Source: Micromonospora alfalfae | GTDB lineage: Bacteria; Actinomycetota; Actinomycetes; Mycobacteriales; Micromonosporaceae | DNA: 64,000 nt | Reading direction: 5' to 3' | Assembly (NCBI RefSeq): GCF_022230925.1 | Contig: NZ_JAKKFH010000027.1 | Coordinates: 62,001 to 126,000, forward strand | Shown: positions 54,343-63,242 of the stretch, piece after piece | Layout of the letters: the number at the start of each line of letters is the position of its first letter | Position numbering within the stretch: the stretch's first letter is position 1 | Translations under genes and position numbers: made by a program | The notes under the pieces: model-generated | What the model saw: only the letters and a program-made list of their open reading frames with translations | Database searches by the model: none | What the model was told of the DNA's origin: nothing

Positions 54343-54909
54343 ATGCGACACGTCGTGCTGTTCCACTCCGTGTACGGGCTGCGGCCCGCCGTGCGCGCCG
54401 CCGCCGACCGGTTGCGCGCCGCCGGGCACCAGGTCAGCACCCCCGACCTGTACGGCGTCCCGGCCACCGACACCGTCGAGGACGGCTTCGCGCTGCTCGA
54501 CAAGATCGGCCACGAGGTGGTGCTGGACCGGGCCCGGGCCGCGCTGCGTGACCTACCACCGGAGACGGTCCTCGCCGGGTTCTCGATGGGCGCCGGTGTG
54601 GCCGGGGCGCTGCTGGCCGAACGCCCCGATGCCGCCGGTCTGCTCCTGCTGCACGGCACCGGCGGAGCCCCGGACGCGGTCCGACCCGGGTTGCCGGTGC
54701 AGCTGCACCTCGCCGACCCCGATCCGTACGACGCCCCGGACGAGGTCGACGAGTGGCAGCAGGCCATGACCGATGCCGGCGCCGACCTGACAGTCTTCCG
54801 CTATCCCGGCGTGGGGCACCTGTTCACCGACCCGGACGTGGCCGAGTACTCCCCGGACGCCACCGCGGCGGCCTGGCCGCGCGTGCTGGCCTTCCTGGCC
54901 GCCCGCTGA
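54343..54909 (+). CDS. Dienelactone hydrolase-family protein
   Basis: Alpha/beta hydrolase of 188 residues. Seen: HVVLFHSVYGLRPAVRAAAD at the start, STPDLYGVPATDTVEDGFAL, nucleophile turn LAGFSMGAGVAGALL (Ser in place of the usual Cys of true dienelactone hydrolases), acid region LHLADPDPYDA and a catalytic His in YPGVGHLFTDPD. A serine hydrolase of unknown substrate. GCAGGATGACC lies upstream. Confidence 0.88.
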   Translation: MRHVVLFHSVYGLRPAVRAAADRLRAAGHQVSTPDLYGVPATDTVEDGFALLDKIGHEVVLDRARAALRDLPPETVLAGFSMGAGVAGALLAERPDAAGLLLLHGTGGAPDAVRPGLPVQLHLADPDPYDAPDEVDEWQQAMTDAGADLTVFRYPGVGHLFTDPDVAEYSPDATAAAWPRVLAFLAAR

Positions 54910-54987
54910 GCGCCCGGCCAGCGGCGGACAGTTACCTGGTGGCCTCCACCGTGCGCTCGGCTGGTCCGCCATGTCGATCTGCCGAGG

Positions 54988-55033
54988 AGCGGTATACCTC
55001 AGAGGTATAAGCATGCCTCTGAGGTATACCGCT
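54988..55033. repeat. 18-bp perfect inverted repeat with nested GGTATACC sites
   Basis: AGCGGTATACCTCAGAGG (54988-55005) is followed after ten bases by its exact complement (55016-55033). Each arm contains GGTATACC, and TATACCTCAGAGGTATA at 54994-55010 is itself palindromic. It lies between two convergent genes, so it may be a bidirectional terminator hairpin, or an operator: GGTATACCTC is shared with the PadR site at 45494-45503. Confidence 0.8.
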
Positions 55034-55115
55034 TGATGCGACATCCGCCCCGACGAAGGTGACCGACGATGATCGTCCTGGCGTCGTAACGGGTCGGGGG
55101 ACTCGCGGACCTTGC

Positions 55116-55808
55116 TCAGCGGGCGCTGGCGCCGATGCGCGGGGGCGTGGCGGTGCCGTGCACCCGCTTGGCGTGGCTGGCGAACAGCCGGGGTGCGATG
55201 ATCGGCATGAGCAGCCGGGCCGGCAGCGGAGCGTGCGCCAGCACCGCCTTGACCACCTCCGGGTCGCCCTCGTACATGGCCAGGCCGAAGGCCAGCGGGA
55301 GCTGCTTCTTCGGGGACTTGCTCATGCCGTGCTCGCCGAGTTGCATCCACTCCCGGGCGGTGACGTGCCGTTGCGCCAGCGGCAGGATCTCGCTCTCCTC
55401 CAGGGCCATGTGCTCGATCAGCGCGGCGCGTAGCTGCTCCAGGGCGTCCGCGAGCTGCTCACCGCCGCGCGCGGTGCGGCGCCACTGGGGGAGGAGGGCG
55501 ACCACCGCCGCGTGGGCGTCCTCGATGGCGTGGTGCTGCGCCTCCATGGTGGGCACGATCGCCGCGGCCTCCGCGCCGCCGCGCTCCAGCAGCCGGGGCC
55601 AGAGCAACAGGTCCTCGCCCTCGTGGTGCAGGTGCAGGATGTGGCAGAGCATGTCGGCGTGGGCGCCGACGACCTCCGCGCGCGTGGCGTCGCCCGGGTT
55701 GACGTCGCGGACGAGCTGCGGCAGCAGGCTGAATTCGCGACGGAGCGCCGCGTGCGCCATGTACATGTCGCGTACGTCGGCCATGGCTTCGCGGTGGTTC
55801 TGGTTCAC
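55116..55808 (-). CDS. Hemerythrin-domain protein
   Basis: Protein of 230 residues with an HHE cation-binding domain. Seen: metal ligands in MYMAHAALRREFS, LCHILHLHHEGEDLLLWPRL, EAQHHAIEDAHAAV and LIEHMALEESEILPLAQ, in order along a four-helix bundle (residues about 15-155). Helical tail with KQLPLAFGLAMYEGD. Such proteins bind a di-iron centre and sense O2, NO or iron; the role here is unknown. The ATG at 55808 has only a weak site (GAAAGGTCAC). Confidence 0.9.
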   Translation of the reverse strand: MNQNHREAMADVRDMYMAHAALRREFSLLPQLVRDVNPGDATRAEVVGAHADMLCHILHLHHEGEDLLLWPRLLERGGAEAAAIVPTMEAQHHAIEDAHAAVVALLPQWRRTARGGEQLADALEQLRAALIEHMALEESEILPLAQRHVTAREWMQLGEHGMSKSPKKQLPLAFGLAMYEGDPEVVKAVLAHAPLPARLLMPIIAPRLFASHAKRVHGTATPPRIGASAR

Positions 55809-55898
55809 GGTGACCTTTCCGAGGGATCAACTGGCACAGATGTGTTGATCATGCTCGGTGCCACTTGGAACCGGCTTGGAATCCGCCAACAGTGACGG

Positions 55899-58800
55899 TC
55901 AGCGGACCATCGCCGCGGTCGCCTCGGCCAGCCAGTGCGGCGACTCCCACCGGCGGGCGACCCGAGCGGCGAGGGTGAAGTGCCGGGTCGCCTCCTCGGT
56001 GCGGCCCACCAGCCGGAACAGCTCCCCGAGCGTCAGCGCGACCGGCCGCACCACTGCCGCGGTGGTGGAGAAACCGGCCAGTTGGTCGCGTACCGGGAGC
56101 AGCGCGTCGATCACGGGTGGGGCCAGGTCCCGTCGACCCAGCGCCACGACGACCATTCCGCGTACGCTGAGCAGCGCCGATTCGAAGTAGTCCGGGCGGT
56201 AGGTGTGCCGTCCGATCGGCATGGCCCGCGCCTCGTCCAGGCGTCCGCTGCCGATCAGGGCCAGCGCCAGCAGGTCGTCAACGATCGGGCCCAACGACCC
56301 CCGTATCCGCCGGGTCGCCCCCAGGTGCTCACCGAACCGTCCCTGGCTGATCAGCAGGGTGCCGGTGGAGAAGTAGTGGAAGGCAGCGGCGTGCAGCGAA
56401 CCCTGCCGCCGCATCTGCACGGCGACCTGGTCGTAGTGCCGCCGCGCGGCGGCGAAGTCGCCGGCGATGTGCGCGAGGGCACCCAGCGAGCACAGGTTGA
56501 TCGTCTGCGCCTCGTTCAGCTGGTACGTCTCGGCCAGCCACCCCTGCCGGGCGACGCTGAGGCGCAGTTCGTCCGGCTCGTTCAGCGCGGCGGCGCAGTG
56601 GCCCAGCGCCTGCTCGGCGACCGAACGATAGGTCACCAGCCCGTGCGCGTCGGCGAGGTCACGCAGCTCCAGGGCGAAGGTCCGACGCTCCGGCGCCTCC
56701 CGCTCGTAGCTCATGGTGCGCAGCCGCGCGGCAAGCCCCAGGGCGCGCAGCTCGGGGTCGCCCAACCGCTGCGAGAGGGCCAGCGCCTCCCGTCCGGCCG
56801 CCACGCCGCGCGGGTCGGACTCGCCGTCCAACTCCGTGGCCAGCGCCTCCAGCAGCCGGCACCGGGCGACCGGGTCCAGGTCGTCGACGCGCAGCAGCCT
56901 GGTGACCAGCTCGACGACCCGGTGGTCCACCACGCCGTACTCGTGGGTCAACCACGGGGTGGGGACGGTCCACGCGGTGAACGCCGCTACCAGCAGGTCG
57001 TCGCGGCCGGACGCCGCAGCGACGTCGATCGCCCGAGCCCGGGTCTGCCGGGCGGCCGCCACCGCGCCGGCCCGCGCCTGGGCGCGCAGCAGCCGCCCGA
57101 GCAGGTCGACCCGGAGCGCGTCGCGGTCCCCGGCGACAGTGGCGGCTGCCTCGACAGCATTGCCGAGCAGCTCGATCGCGGCGTCGTACGCGTACCGCCG
57201 CTCGGCCAGTTCGGCGGCCCGGACGGCGTAGTCGACGGCGAGCGGCGCGGTGTCGGCCGACGCGGCGCGGGCGTACTGGTGGGCCAGGGCGGGGTAGTCG
57301 TCGGGTCGCAGCCGGCGGGTGGCGGCGGCGATCCGCGCGTGCAGGCGGGTGCGGCGCAGCTGCGGCAGGTCGGTGTAGATGGTGTCGCAGACCAGGCCGT
57401 GTACGAACCGCACCCGCCCGGGCGCCGGTTCGGTGAGCAGCCCGGCGGCCAACCCGGCTTCCAGTGCCCGTAGGACGGTGCCCTCGTCGGTGCCGGCGGC
57501 GTCGACGAGTGTCGACACCTCGGCCTCCCGCCCCACGGCCGAGGCGAGACGCAGCACCCAGACGACAGTCGACGGGAGGCGGGAGAGTCGTCGGTGCAGC
57601 ACGTCGCGTACGCCCTCGGGCACGTCGGAGGTGGCCACGAGCGTGCCCTCGGCGGCGAGCAGCCGCGCCGACTCCCGGACGTAGAACGGGTTGCCGCCGG
57701 TGCGCTCGGCCAACGCGCTGACCGTGTCCGGGTCGACGGTGCTCCGGGCCAGCGCGCGGAGCAGCCGTTCGACCTCTGACGTGCTCAGACCGCTCAGCGG
57801 GACCCGGTGGGGTGACCGGCGGGCCAGGACGGCCATCGTGTCGGCGAGCCGCTCGGTGTTGTCGGCGGGCCGCAGCGCCGCGACGAACAGGACGCTGCCG
57901 GTGGTCATCTCGGTGACGCTCTGCAACAGCAGCAACGTCTCGGCGTCGGCGGCGTGCAGGTCGTCGAGGATCACCGTGACCGGTCTGCGGGCCGCGGCGG
58001 CGTCCAACCAGGCGCCGACGGCGCGGTGCAGCCGGAACCGGCCGGCGGTGACGTCGCCGCCGGACTCGCCGTCGCCCCCACCGAGCAGCGGGGCGAGCGC
58101 CGGTGCGAGGTCACCCGGGGATGTCTGCTCGGCGAGTTGCCTTAGTGCCTCGACCCAGGCCCAGGCCGGCGGGGCGCCGTCGACCTCGGGGCAGCGGCCG
58201 ACGGCGACCAGCCAGCCGTCCGTGGTCAGCTCGTCCCGAAACCGGGTGAGCAGGCTCGTCTTGCCGGCCCCGGCCTCACCGCTGAGCAGAGCGACGCGCG
58301 GCCCGCCCGCCACCGCCTCGGCGGCTGCCTGCCGCAGCGCCCGCAGCTCTGCCTCCCGGCCGACGAAGACCTCCTCCGACACCTGCCGCTGGCCGCGTAC
58401 CGCTGTTGCCGGCACCGGTGGCAGCAGGTCGAGTCGCTGGCCCAGGATCGCGGACTCCAGCTCGACCAGCGCCGGACCGGGGTCCAGTCCGAGCTGGTCC
58501 GCCAGGGTCGCCCGGGCCCGGCGCAGCGCGGCCAGCGCGTCGCCCTGCCGACCGGTACGCCACAACGCCAGCGCCAGCAGCCGCCAGCTCTCCTCCCGCA
58601 ACGGCGCCTGCCGGGTCAACAGCTCCGCCTCCGGCACCGCCTCGGCCGCGTCGCCGCAGCGCACCGTCACGTCGAGCAGCAGCTCCCGGGCGCCGAGCCG
58701 CAGCTCCTCCAACCGCAGCACCTCCGGCTGCGCCCACGGCTCACCGGCGAACTCGGCGTACGCCCGACCGCGCCACAGCTCGAGCCCGCCGCTGAGCAAC

Positions 58801-59183
58801 CGACGTGCCCGGCCCGGGTCGGCGGGGCCGACCGCACGCGCCTCGGCGAGCAGCGTCTCGAACCGACCGGCGTCGACGGCGTCGGCGGGCAGCCGCAGCG
58901 CGTAGCCAGGTGGCGCGGTGACCAGGACCCGGGCCGGCGCCCGGCGCTCGCGGGTCGGCTCCAACAGGCGGCGCAGGTGCGAGACGTACGCCTGCAGCGA
59001 GGCGATCGCCCGGGGCGGCGGGTCACCCCGCCACAGATCCTCGATCATCTGCCCGACGGAGACGACCTCGCCGCGGGCCGCGAGCAGGAGCGCGAGCACG
59101 GCGCGTTGACGGGGGCCGCCGAGGTCGACCGGCCCGCCTGTGTCGACCTCAACCTCAAGCGACCCGAGCACCCGTAGCAGCAT
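55899..59183 (-). CDS. BTAD/AfsR-type transcriptional regulator with AAA and TPR domains
   Basis: Large regulator of 1094 residues. Seen: N-terminal OmpR-type winged helix (LRVLGSLEVEVDTGGPVDLG, GGPRQRAVLALLLAARGEVV, LQAYVSHLRRLLEP, PPGYALRLPA) over about 1-95, bacterial transcriptional activator domain about 96-245 (GRFETLLAEAR, RLEELRLGARELLLD, REESWRLLALALWRTGRQ), then an AAA module with Walker A LLSGEAGAGKTSLLTRF at about 304 and VTVILDDLHAADAETLLLL (Walker B). C-terminal TPR-like repeats to the end; no LuxR helix-turn-helix. It should activate a pathway in response to nucleotide or ligand. No biosynthetic cluster is visible beside it. Confidence 0.9.
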   Translation of the reverse strand: MLLRVLGSLEVEVDTGGPVDLGGPRQRAVLALLLAARGEVVSVGQMIEDLWRGDPPPRAIASLQAYVSHLRRLLEPTRERRAPARVLVTAPPGYALRLPADAVDAGRFETLLAEARAVGPADPGRARRLLSGGLELWRGRAYAEFAGEPWAQPEVLRLEELRLGARELLLDVTVRCGDAAEAVPEAELLTRQAPLREESWRLLALALWRTGRQGDALAALRRARATLADQLGLDPGPALVELESAILGQRLDLLPPVPATAVRGQRQVSEEVFVGREAELRALRQAAAEAVAGGPRVALLSGEAGAGKTSLLTRFRDELTTDGWLVAVGRCPEVDGAPPAWAWVEALRQLAEQTSPGDLAPALAPLLGGGDGESGGDVTAGRFRLHRAVGAWLDAAAARRPVTVILDDLHAADAETLLLLQSVTEMTTGSVLFVAALRPADNTERLADTMAVLARRSPHRVPLSGLSTSEVERLLRALARSTVDPDTVSALAERTGGNPFYVRESARLLAAEGTLVATSDVPEGVRDVLHRRLSRLPSTVVWVLRLASAVGREAEVSTLVDAAGTDEGTVLRALEAGLAAGLLTEPAPGRVRFVHGLVCDTIYTDLPQLRRTRLHARIAAATRRLRPDDYPALAHQYARAASADTAPLAVDYAVRAAELAERRYAYDAAIELLGNAVEAAATVAGDRDALRVDLLGRLLRAQARAGAVAAARQTRARAIDVAAASGRDDLLVAAFTAWTVPTPWLTHEYGVVDHRVVELVTRLLRVDDLDPVARCRLLEALATELDGESDPRGVAAGREALALSQRLGDPELRALGLAARLRTMSYEREAPERRTFALELRDLADAHGLVTYRSVAEQALGHCAAALNEPDELRLSVARQGWLAETYQLNEAQTINLCSLGALAHIAGDFAAARRHYDQVAVQMRRQGSLHAAAFHYFSTGTLLISQGRFGEHLGATRRIRGSLGPIVDDLLALALIGSGRLDEARAMPIGRHTYRPDYFESALLSVRGMVVVALGRRDLAPPVIDALLPVRDQLAGFSTTAAVVRPVALTLGELFRLVGRTEEATRHFTLAARVARRWESPHWLAEATAAMVR

Positions 59184-59354
59184 GACGAACCAATCCTAGT
59201 CGCGCTCGCGAGCGGCCCATCGGCTCCCGCTGGACACCGGGCAGCCAGCTCACGGCGGGCGCGGGCGGGGGGCCACCACCGCGCGGGGCACCGCAGGATG
59301 CGCCTTGTTCGATATCGTGGCGCCACCATCAAGATCCTCGACGGGGGCCTGACG

Positions 59355-60173
59355 ATGACCACGACGGCCTTCGACGAATATGAACGGTCGCGCTGGGCCG
59401 GGCGCGCGGGGGCGTACGACAGCAGTCTCGCCGCGCTCTGCGCGTACCCCGCGCCAGCGTTGTTGGACGCCGCCAACGTGGGGGCGGGCACGCGGGTGCT
59501 CGACGCGGGCACCGGCTCCGGCACGGTGGCGAGGCTGGCATGCGCGCTCCACGCCAGCGTCGTCGCCGTCGACGCCGAGCCCAGCATGGTCGAGTTGGCG
59601 CGCGACCGCGTTCCGTCAGCCGACGAGGTCCGGGTCGCGGCTCTGCCCCACCTCCCGTTCGCCTCCCGGTCGTTCGACGCGGCCGTGGCGAACTTCGTGA
59701 TCAACCACGTGGGCGATCCGCCGGCCGCGATCACCGAGCTGCGACGGGTCGTCCGGTCGGCGGGTCGGGTCGCTGTCACCGTGTGGCCGCACCCCCCGCC
59801 CGAGGCGCAGAGCCTCTGGGCTGAGGTCTTCGACGCCGCCGCGGTCGAACGGCGCGCCGCCGCCCCGACGGTGGACGCCGACCGGGACTTCCCCCGTACC
59901 CCCGACGGGGTGGCCGGCCTGCTCGACGGGGCCGGCCTCGTCGGCGTGCGCTGCGAGACGCTCACCTGGGCGCACCGCACCGACCCGGAGGCCTGGTGGC
60001 GTGGCCCCGCCAACGGCATCAGCAAGCCAGGTCTGGTGCTGGAGACCCAGCCGGCGGCCATGATCGGCCGCATTCGTGCCGCGTTCGACGAGGTGACCGC
60101 CCGCTACCGTGGCCCCGACGGCCTGCTCGCGCTGCCGACCGCGGCACTGCTGGCCTCGGCGTCCGTACCGTAG
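59355..60173 (+). CDS. Class I SAM-dependent methyltransferase (UbiE-like)
   Basis: Methyltransferase of 272 residues. Seen: WAGRAGAYDSSLAALCAYPA, motif I RVLDAGTGSGTVARLACALH, VVAVDAEPSMVELARDR, LPHLPFASRSFDAAVANFVI, quoted in part, then VVRSAGRVAVTVWPHPPPEA. C-terminal cap with WAHRTDPEAWWRGPANGI. It is a small-molecule methyltransferase of unknown substrate. The ATG at 59355 gives the family start with GGGGGCC upstream; an in-frame ATG at 59298 adds 19 residues. Divergent from the BTAD regulator. Confidence 0.87.
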   Translation: MTTTAFDEYERSRWAGRAGAYDSSLAALCAYPAPALLDAANVGAGTRVLDAGTGSGTVARLACALHASVVAVDAEPSMVELARDRVPSADEVRVAALPHLPFASRSFDAAVANFVINHVGDPPAAITELRRVVRSAGRVAVTVWPHPPPEAQSLWAEVFDAAAVERRAAAPTVDADRDFPRTPDGVAGLLDGAGLVGVRCETLTWAHRTDPEAWWRGPANGISKPGLVLETQPAAMIGRIRAAFDEVTARYRGPDGLLALPTAALLASASVP

Positions 60174-60229
60174 CGGCCGGCGCGGCACCCGGCCCGCCTG
60201 CGACGAGGGGCACCCGGCGAGAATGCGGC

Positions 60230-60775
60230 GTGGAGTTTCTCTGTTACCACAGTGACCGGCCCGGCTCGGCGGCGTTGCGCGACGAGCTGCTGGAGGAGCA
60301 CTGGTCTTACATGGACCGCTACGCGGCGGAGATGATCGCCCGTGGCCCGACCTTCGTCGGCGACACGCCCACCGGCAGCGTGCACATCGTCGACGTGCCC
60401 GACCCGGCCGCCGCGCGGGCATTCGCGTTCGAGGAACCGAACTACCAGGCCGGCGTGTACCGGGACGTGCTGCTGCGCCGGTGGCACAACACGCTGGGCC
60501 GCACCATGTGGGACTTCCCCGGCGGCCGGACCGGCGGCAACCGGTACCTGGTGCTCGGCCTCGGCGCCGGGCAGGCCACCGACCTGGCCGTACCGCCTGA
60601 CCCGGACGAGCTGATCGCCTACGGACCCCTGCTGGCCGACGACGGCGTCACCTGGCTCGGCACCGCCGCGCTGCTGCGAGCGTCGAATCCGGACGCGGCG
60701 CGCGCCATCCTGACCGTGGACCGGTACGCCGACATCGAGGTGCACAACTGGCAGTTCGGCGGGCGACCGTCCTGA
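60230..60775 (+). CDS. YCII-related protein
   Basis: Protein of 181 residues. Seen: an N-terminal YCII alpha/beta domain (EFLCYHSDRPGSAALRDELL, SYMDRYAAEMIARGPTFVGD, GSVHIVDVPDPAAARAFAFE, YQAGVYRDVLLRRWHNTL), with the family His and Asp in HSDRP and DVPDP. A second half (YLVLGLGAGQATDLAVPPD, DLLADDGVTWLGTAALLRAS-like segment, ADIEVHNWQFGG) repeats the fold partly. Function unknown; the YCII fold is related to muconolactone isomerase. The GTG at 60230 is the first start in frame after the previous gene. Confidence 0.85.
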   Translation: MEFLCYHSDRPGSAALRDELLEEHWSYMDRYAAEMIARGPTFVGDTPTGSVHIVDVPDPAAARAFAFEEPNYQAGVYRDVLLRRWHNTLGRTMWDFPGGRTGGNRYLVLGLGAGQATDLAVPPDPDELIAYGPLLADDGVTWLGTAALLRASNPDAARAILTVDRYADIEVHNWQFGGRPS

Positions 60776-60804
60776 CCTGCCCTGAACCGCCCCGATACCC
60801 ACTG

Positions 60805-63048
60805 TCAGGCGGAGGCGGGCAGGCCGTCCAGTGGGCGGATCAACGGCGGGCGGGGTAGTGCCCGCACCACGCCCGGCGGAGTGCCGGCGTCGGCGAGTGT
60901 CAGGTGCCCAGCCGAACTCGCCGGCGTCGGGCGGACCGGCGCGGCGGGCCGTCCGACGTCCCGGGACGAGCTACCGCCCGCACCGCCCCGAGTTCCGGAC
61001 ACCGCTGGAGCCGGCGTCGGCGGTACGTCACCAGCCGAGGCGACGGCTCGGAGCCGGCGGGGGCCCGCCGTGCGGTCGGCACCGGGACCCGGCGCGGCGG
61101 GACGGGTGGCCATCGTCGGGGTGGGGTTGGCTCGCCCCAGCGCAGTCGGGCCGGTGACACCGCCCGGCCCTGCCGAGGCCAGCGCCGCGAAGACCGCGTC
61201 GAGGCGGCCGGTCCGAGCGCCGACGGTGTCGAGGCGCACGATCTCCGCGCTCCTCGCCGCCGAGCCGTTGACCGCACCACCGCGTGGGTCGTCGTTGCGT
61301 CGCACGCTGTCGAGGTGCGACACGCCGGCAGCCCGGCGTTGGAAGACAGCCCGCAGGGCGCGGGGCAACCGCTCGGCGGCGACCTGGCGCAGCGCGGGAG
61401 CGGCGAACGCGTACCCGTCGACGTGGTGGGGGAGCAGCAGCCCTGCGGCGACCAGACCGCGGAGCGCGGGTGCGGACCGGCCGGGCGTCCAGCCGAGTGC
61501 CCGGTCCACGGCCGCCCCGGAGATCAGACCACCGAGGGTGCCGGCGGCCATCAGCACCGCCCGCCGCTCACCGTCGAGGTGGTCCAGCTCCGCGCCGACG
61601 GCCCGGCGTACCGCCTCGGGCAGCGGGAGCGCCCCAGGATCGGCACCGTCCACCAGCGACGTGACGTACGCCGCCGCGTGCCCGGGACGGCCTCCCACCA
61701 GCGGCAGCAGCCGGTCGACCAGGGCCACCGGCTGCCCGGCCCGGGTGAGCAGGTGGCGCAGCAGCCGTCCCGACTGCACTGTGGCCAGCGGTCCGATCGT
61801 CAGCTGGCGGGCCGGACCGGGCCGGCTGTCGGCCCACTGCGGCTGGTGCACGGTGAGCAGGGCCAGCGGCAGCCCGCGCTCCGTCGCCGCGCCGAACAGC
61901 GTGTGCAGGAAGCGGCTCACCACGGGCGCGGCCCGGTCCAGGTCGTCGACGGCCACGATCAGCGGCCGGTGGGCGGCCAGCCGCAGCAGGACCTCGCGGC
62001 AGATCGCCGCGCCGGCGAGGGCGGCGGCCGAACCGTCCGGGGTGGTCAGCATCCGCTCGAGCGCCGGGACGGCGGCGGCCACCCGGGTCGGCGGGAACAG
62101 CGGCGTCAGGGCGGCGACGAGGCGGTCGTGGGCCGCCGCCGGGCCGTCGCTGTGCCGGATCCCGGCGAGGCTGCGGAGCAGGTGCGCGACCGGCGCCAAC
62201 ACCTGATCGGGGTACGGCTGACAGGTCGCCACGCACCAGCGGACCGGCAACCCATCCACAGTGGTCAGCCCACGGGTCAGCTCGTGCAGCAGTCGGCTGC
62301 GGCCACTGCCGGTGGGGCCGACCAGTGAGATCCAGCGGGGCGTCCGGTTTCGGATGGCCGCGCCCAACTGGTCGCGGATGGTGGCCAGTTCGCGGCGCCG
62401 ACCGATCAACGGGCCGTCGTGCCGGTCAGCGCCGGGGCGTACCGGCCCGACGGCGTGCCAGACCGGCACCGGCGGCACCCGGCCGTCGACCGGCACCGGC
62501 GTCAGCTGACGTTGGGTGATCAGGCCGGCGGTGGCGCGGGCGGTGGCCGCGCAGAGCGCGACGGCACCGGGCGCGGCGTACTCCTGCAGGCGGGCTGCGG
62601 AGGTGATCACCGCGCCGCTGGCCACGCCGTGCCCGCCGGTGACGACATCGCCCAGGTCGACCACTACCTCGCCGGTGGCGACACCGACCCGGACGCGCAG
62701 CCTGATGCCGCCGACCATGGGCCGTCGGTCCAGCGCGGCCTGGATCTCGAGCCCGGCGCGCACCGCCCGGTACGCGTCGAAGCCGTCGGAGTGCCGAGCG
62801 CCGAAGAGCGCCATCACGGCGTCGCCGATGTACTTCTCCACCACCCCGTGCCAGCGGTGCAGCACACCGGCGACGGTGTCGAAGTAGGCCCGCTGCAACG
62901 CTCGGACGTCCTCGGGGTCGAGCCGGTCCACCAGGGCCGTCGAGCCGACGATGTCCGCGAAGAGGACGGTGACGACGCGCCTCTCCTGCGGTACCGGCCA
63001 GAGCGGGGTGACGGTCCGTTGCGTGTCGACGTTGATGCTGGTGGTCAT
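60805..63048 (-). CDS. Class III adenylate/guanylate cyclase-domain ATPase with altered Walker A
   Basis: Signalling protein of 747 residues. Seen: an N-terminal cyclase homology domain (about 18-190) with VTVLFADIVGSTALVDRLDP and VEKYIGDAVMALFGARH, including both metal Asp residues and the Lys of the EKYIGD segment. An AAA-like module follows (from about 235) with SLVGPTGSGRSRLLHELTRG, where Arg replaces the Walker A Lys, and LIVAVDDLDRAAPVV. The C-terminal about 150 residues are Pro/Ala/Gly-rich and disordered. No DNA-binding domain is seen. Divergent from another ATPase regulator. The start at 63048 lacks a strong ribosome site. Confidence 0.85.
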   Translation of the reverse strand: MTTSINVDTQRTVTPLWPVPQERRVVTVLFADIVGSTALVDRLDPEDVRALQRAYFDTVAGVLHRWHGVVEKYIGDAVMALFGARHSDGFDAYRAVRAGLEIQAALDRRPMVGGIRLRVRVGVATGEVVVDLGDVVTGGHGVASGAVITSAARLQEYAAPGAVALCAATARATAGLITQRQLTPVPVDGRVPPVPVWHAVGPVRPGADRHDGPLIGRRRELATIRDQLGAAIRNRTPRWISLVGPTGSGRSRLLHELTRGLTTVDGLPVRWCVATCQPYPDQVLAPVAHLLRSLAGIRHSDGPAAAHDRLVAALTPLFPPTRVAAAVPALERMLTTPDGSAAALAGAAICREVLLRLAAHRPLIVAVDDLDRAAPVVSRFLHTLFGAATERGLPLALLTVHQPQWADSRPGPARQLTIGPLATVQSGRLLRHLLTRAGQPVALVDRLLPLVGGRPGHAAAYVTSLVDGADPGALPLPEAVRRAVGAELDHLDGERRAVLMAAGTLGGLISGAAVDRALGWTPGRSAPALRGLVAAGLLLPHHVDGYAFAAPALRQVAAERLPRALRAVFQRRAAGVSHLDSVRRNDDPRGGAVNGSAARSAEIVRLDTVGARTGRLDAVFAALASAGPGGVTGPTALGRANPTPTMATRPAAPGPGADRTAGPRRLRAVASAGDVPPTPAPAVSGTRGGAGGSSSRDVGRPAAPVRPTPASSAGHLTLADAGTPPGVVRALPRPPLIRPLDGLPASA

Positions 63049-63229
63049 GGGTGTCGCACCGGCCTTTCTCCCCGCGGTTGCCTGATCACCTCCGGAGATT
63101 GGCACTAGTGGGCCGACGGGGGATCTGCCGAACGACGTATGTCGGCCACCTGCAACCTTTAGTCGCAAAGTCGACGCGAGGAGTACCACAAGCGGTGGGC
63201 GGCCGTAGAACGGTGTGGGGCCCTGTGAT

Positions 63230-63235
63230 TAGGCT
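63230..63235 (+). promoter_or_regulatory. -10-like TAGGCT, leaderless start for ATPase gene
   Basis: TAGGCT lies seven bases before the ATG at 63243, with TAGAAC at 63206-63211 as a possible -35 and an 18-base spacer. The spacing would place the transcription start at or next to the ATG, and no ribosome site is present. Predicted leaderless transcript. Confidence 0.45.
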
Positions 63236-63242
63236 GCGTGGC

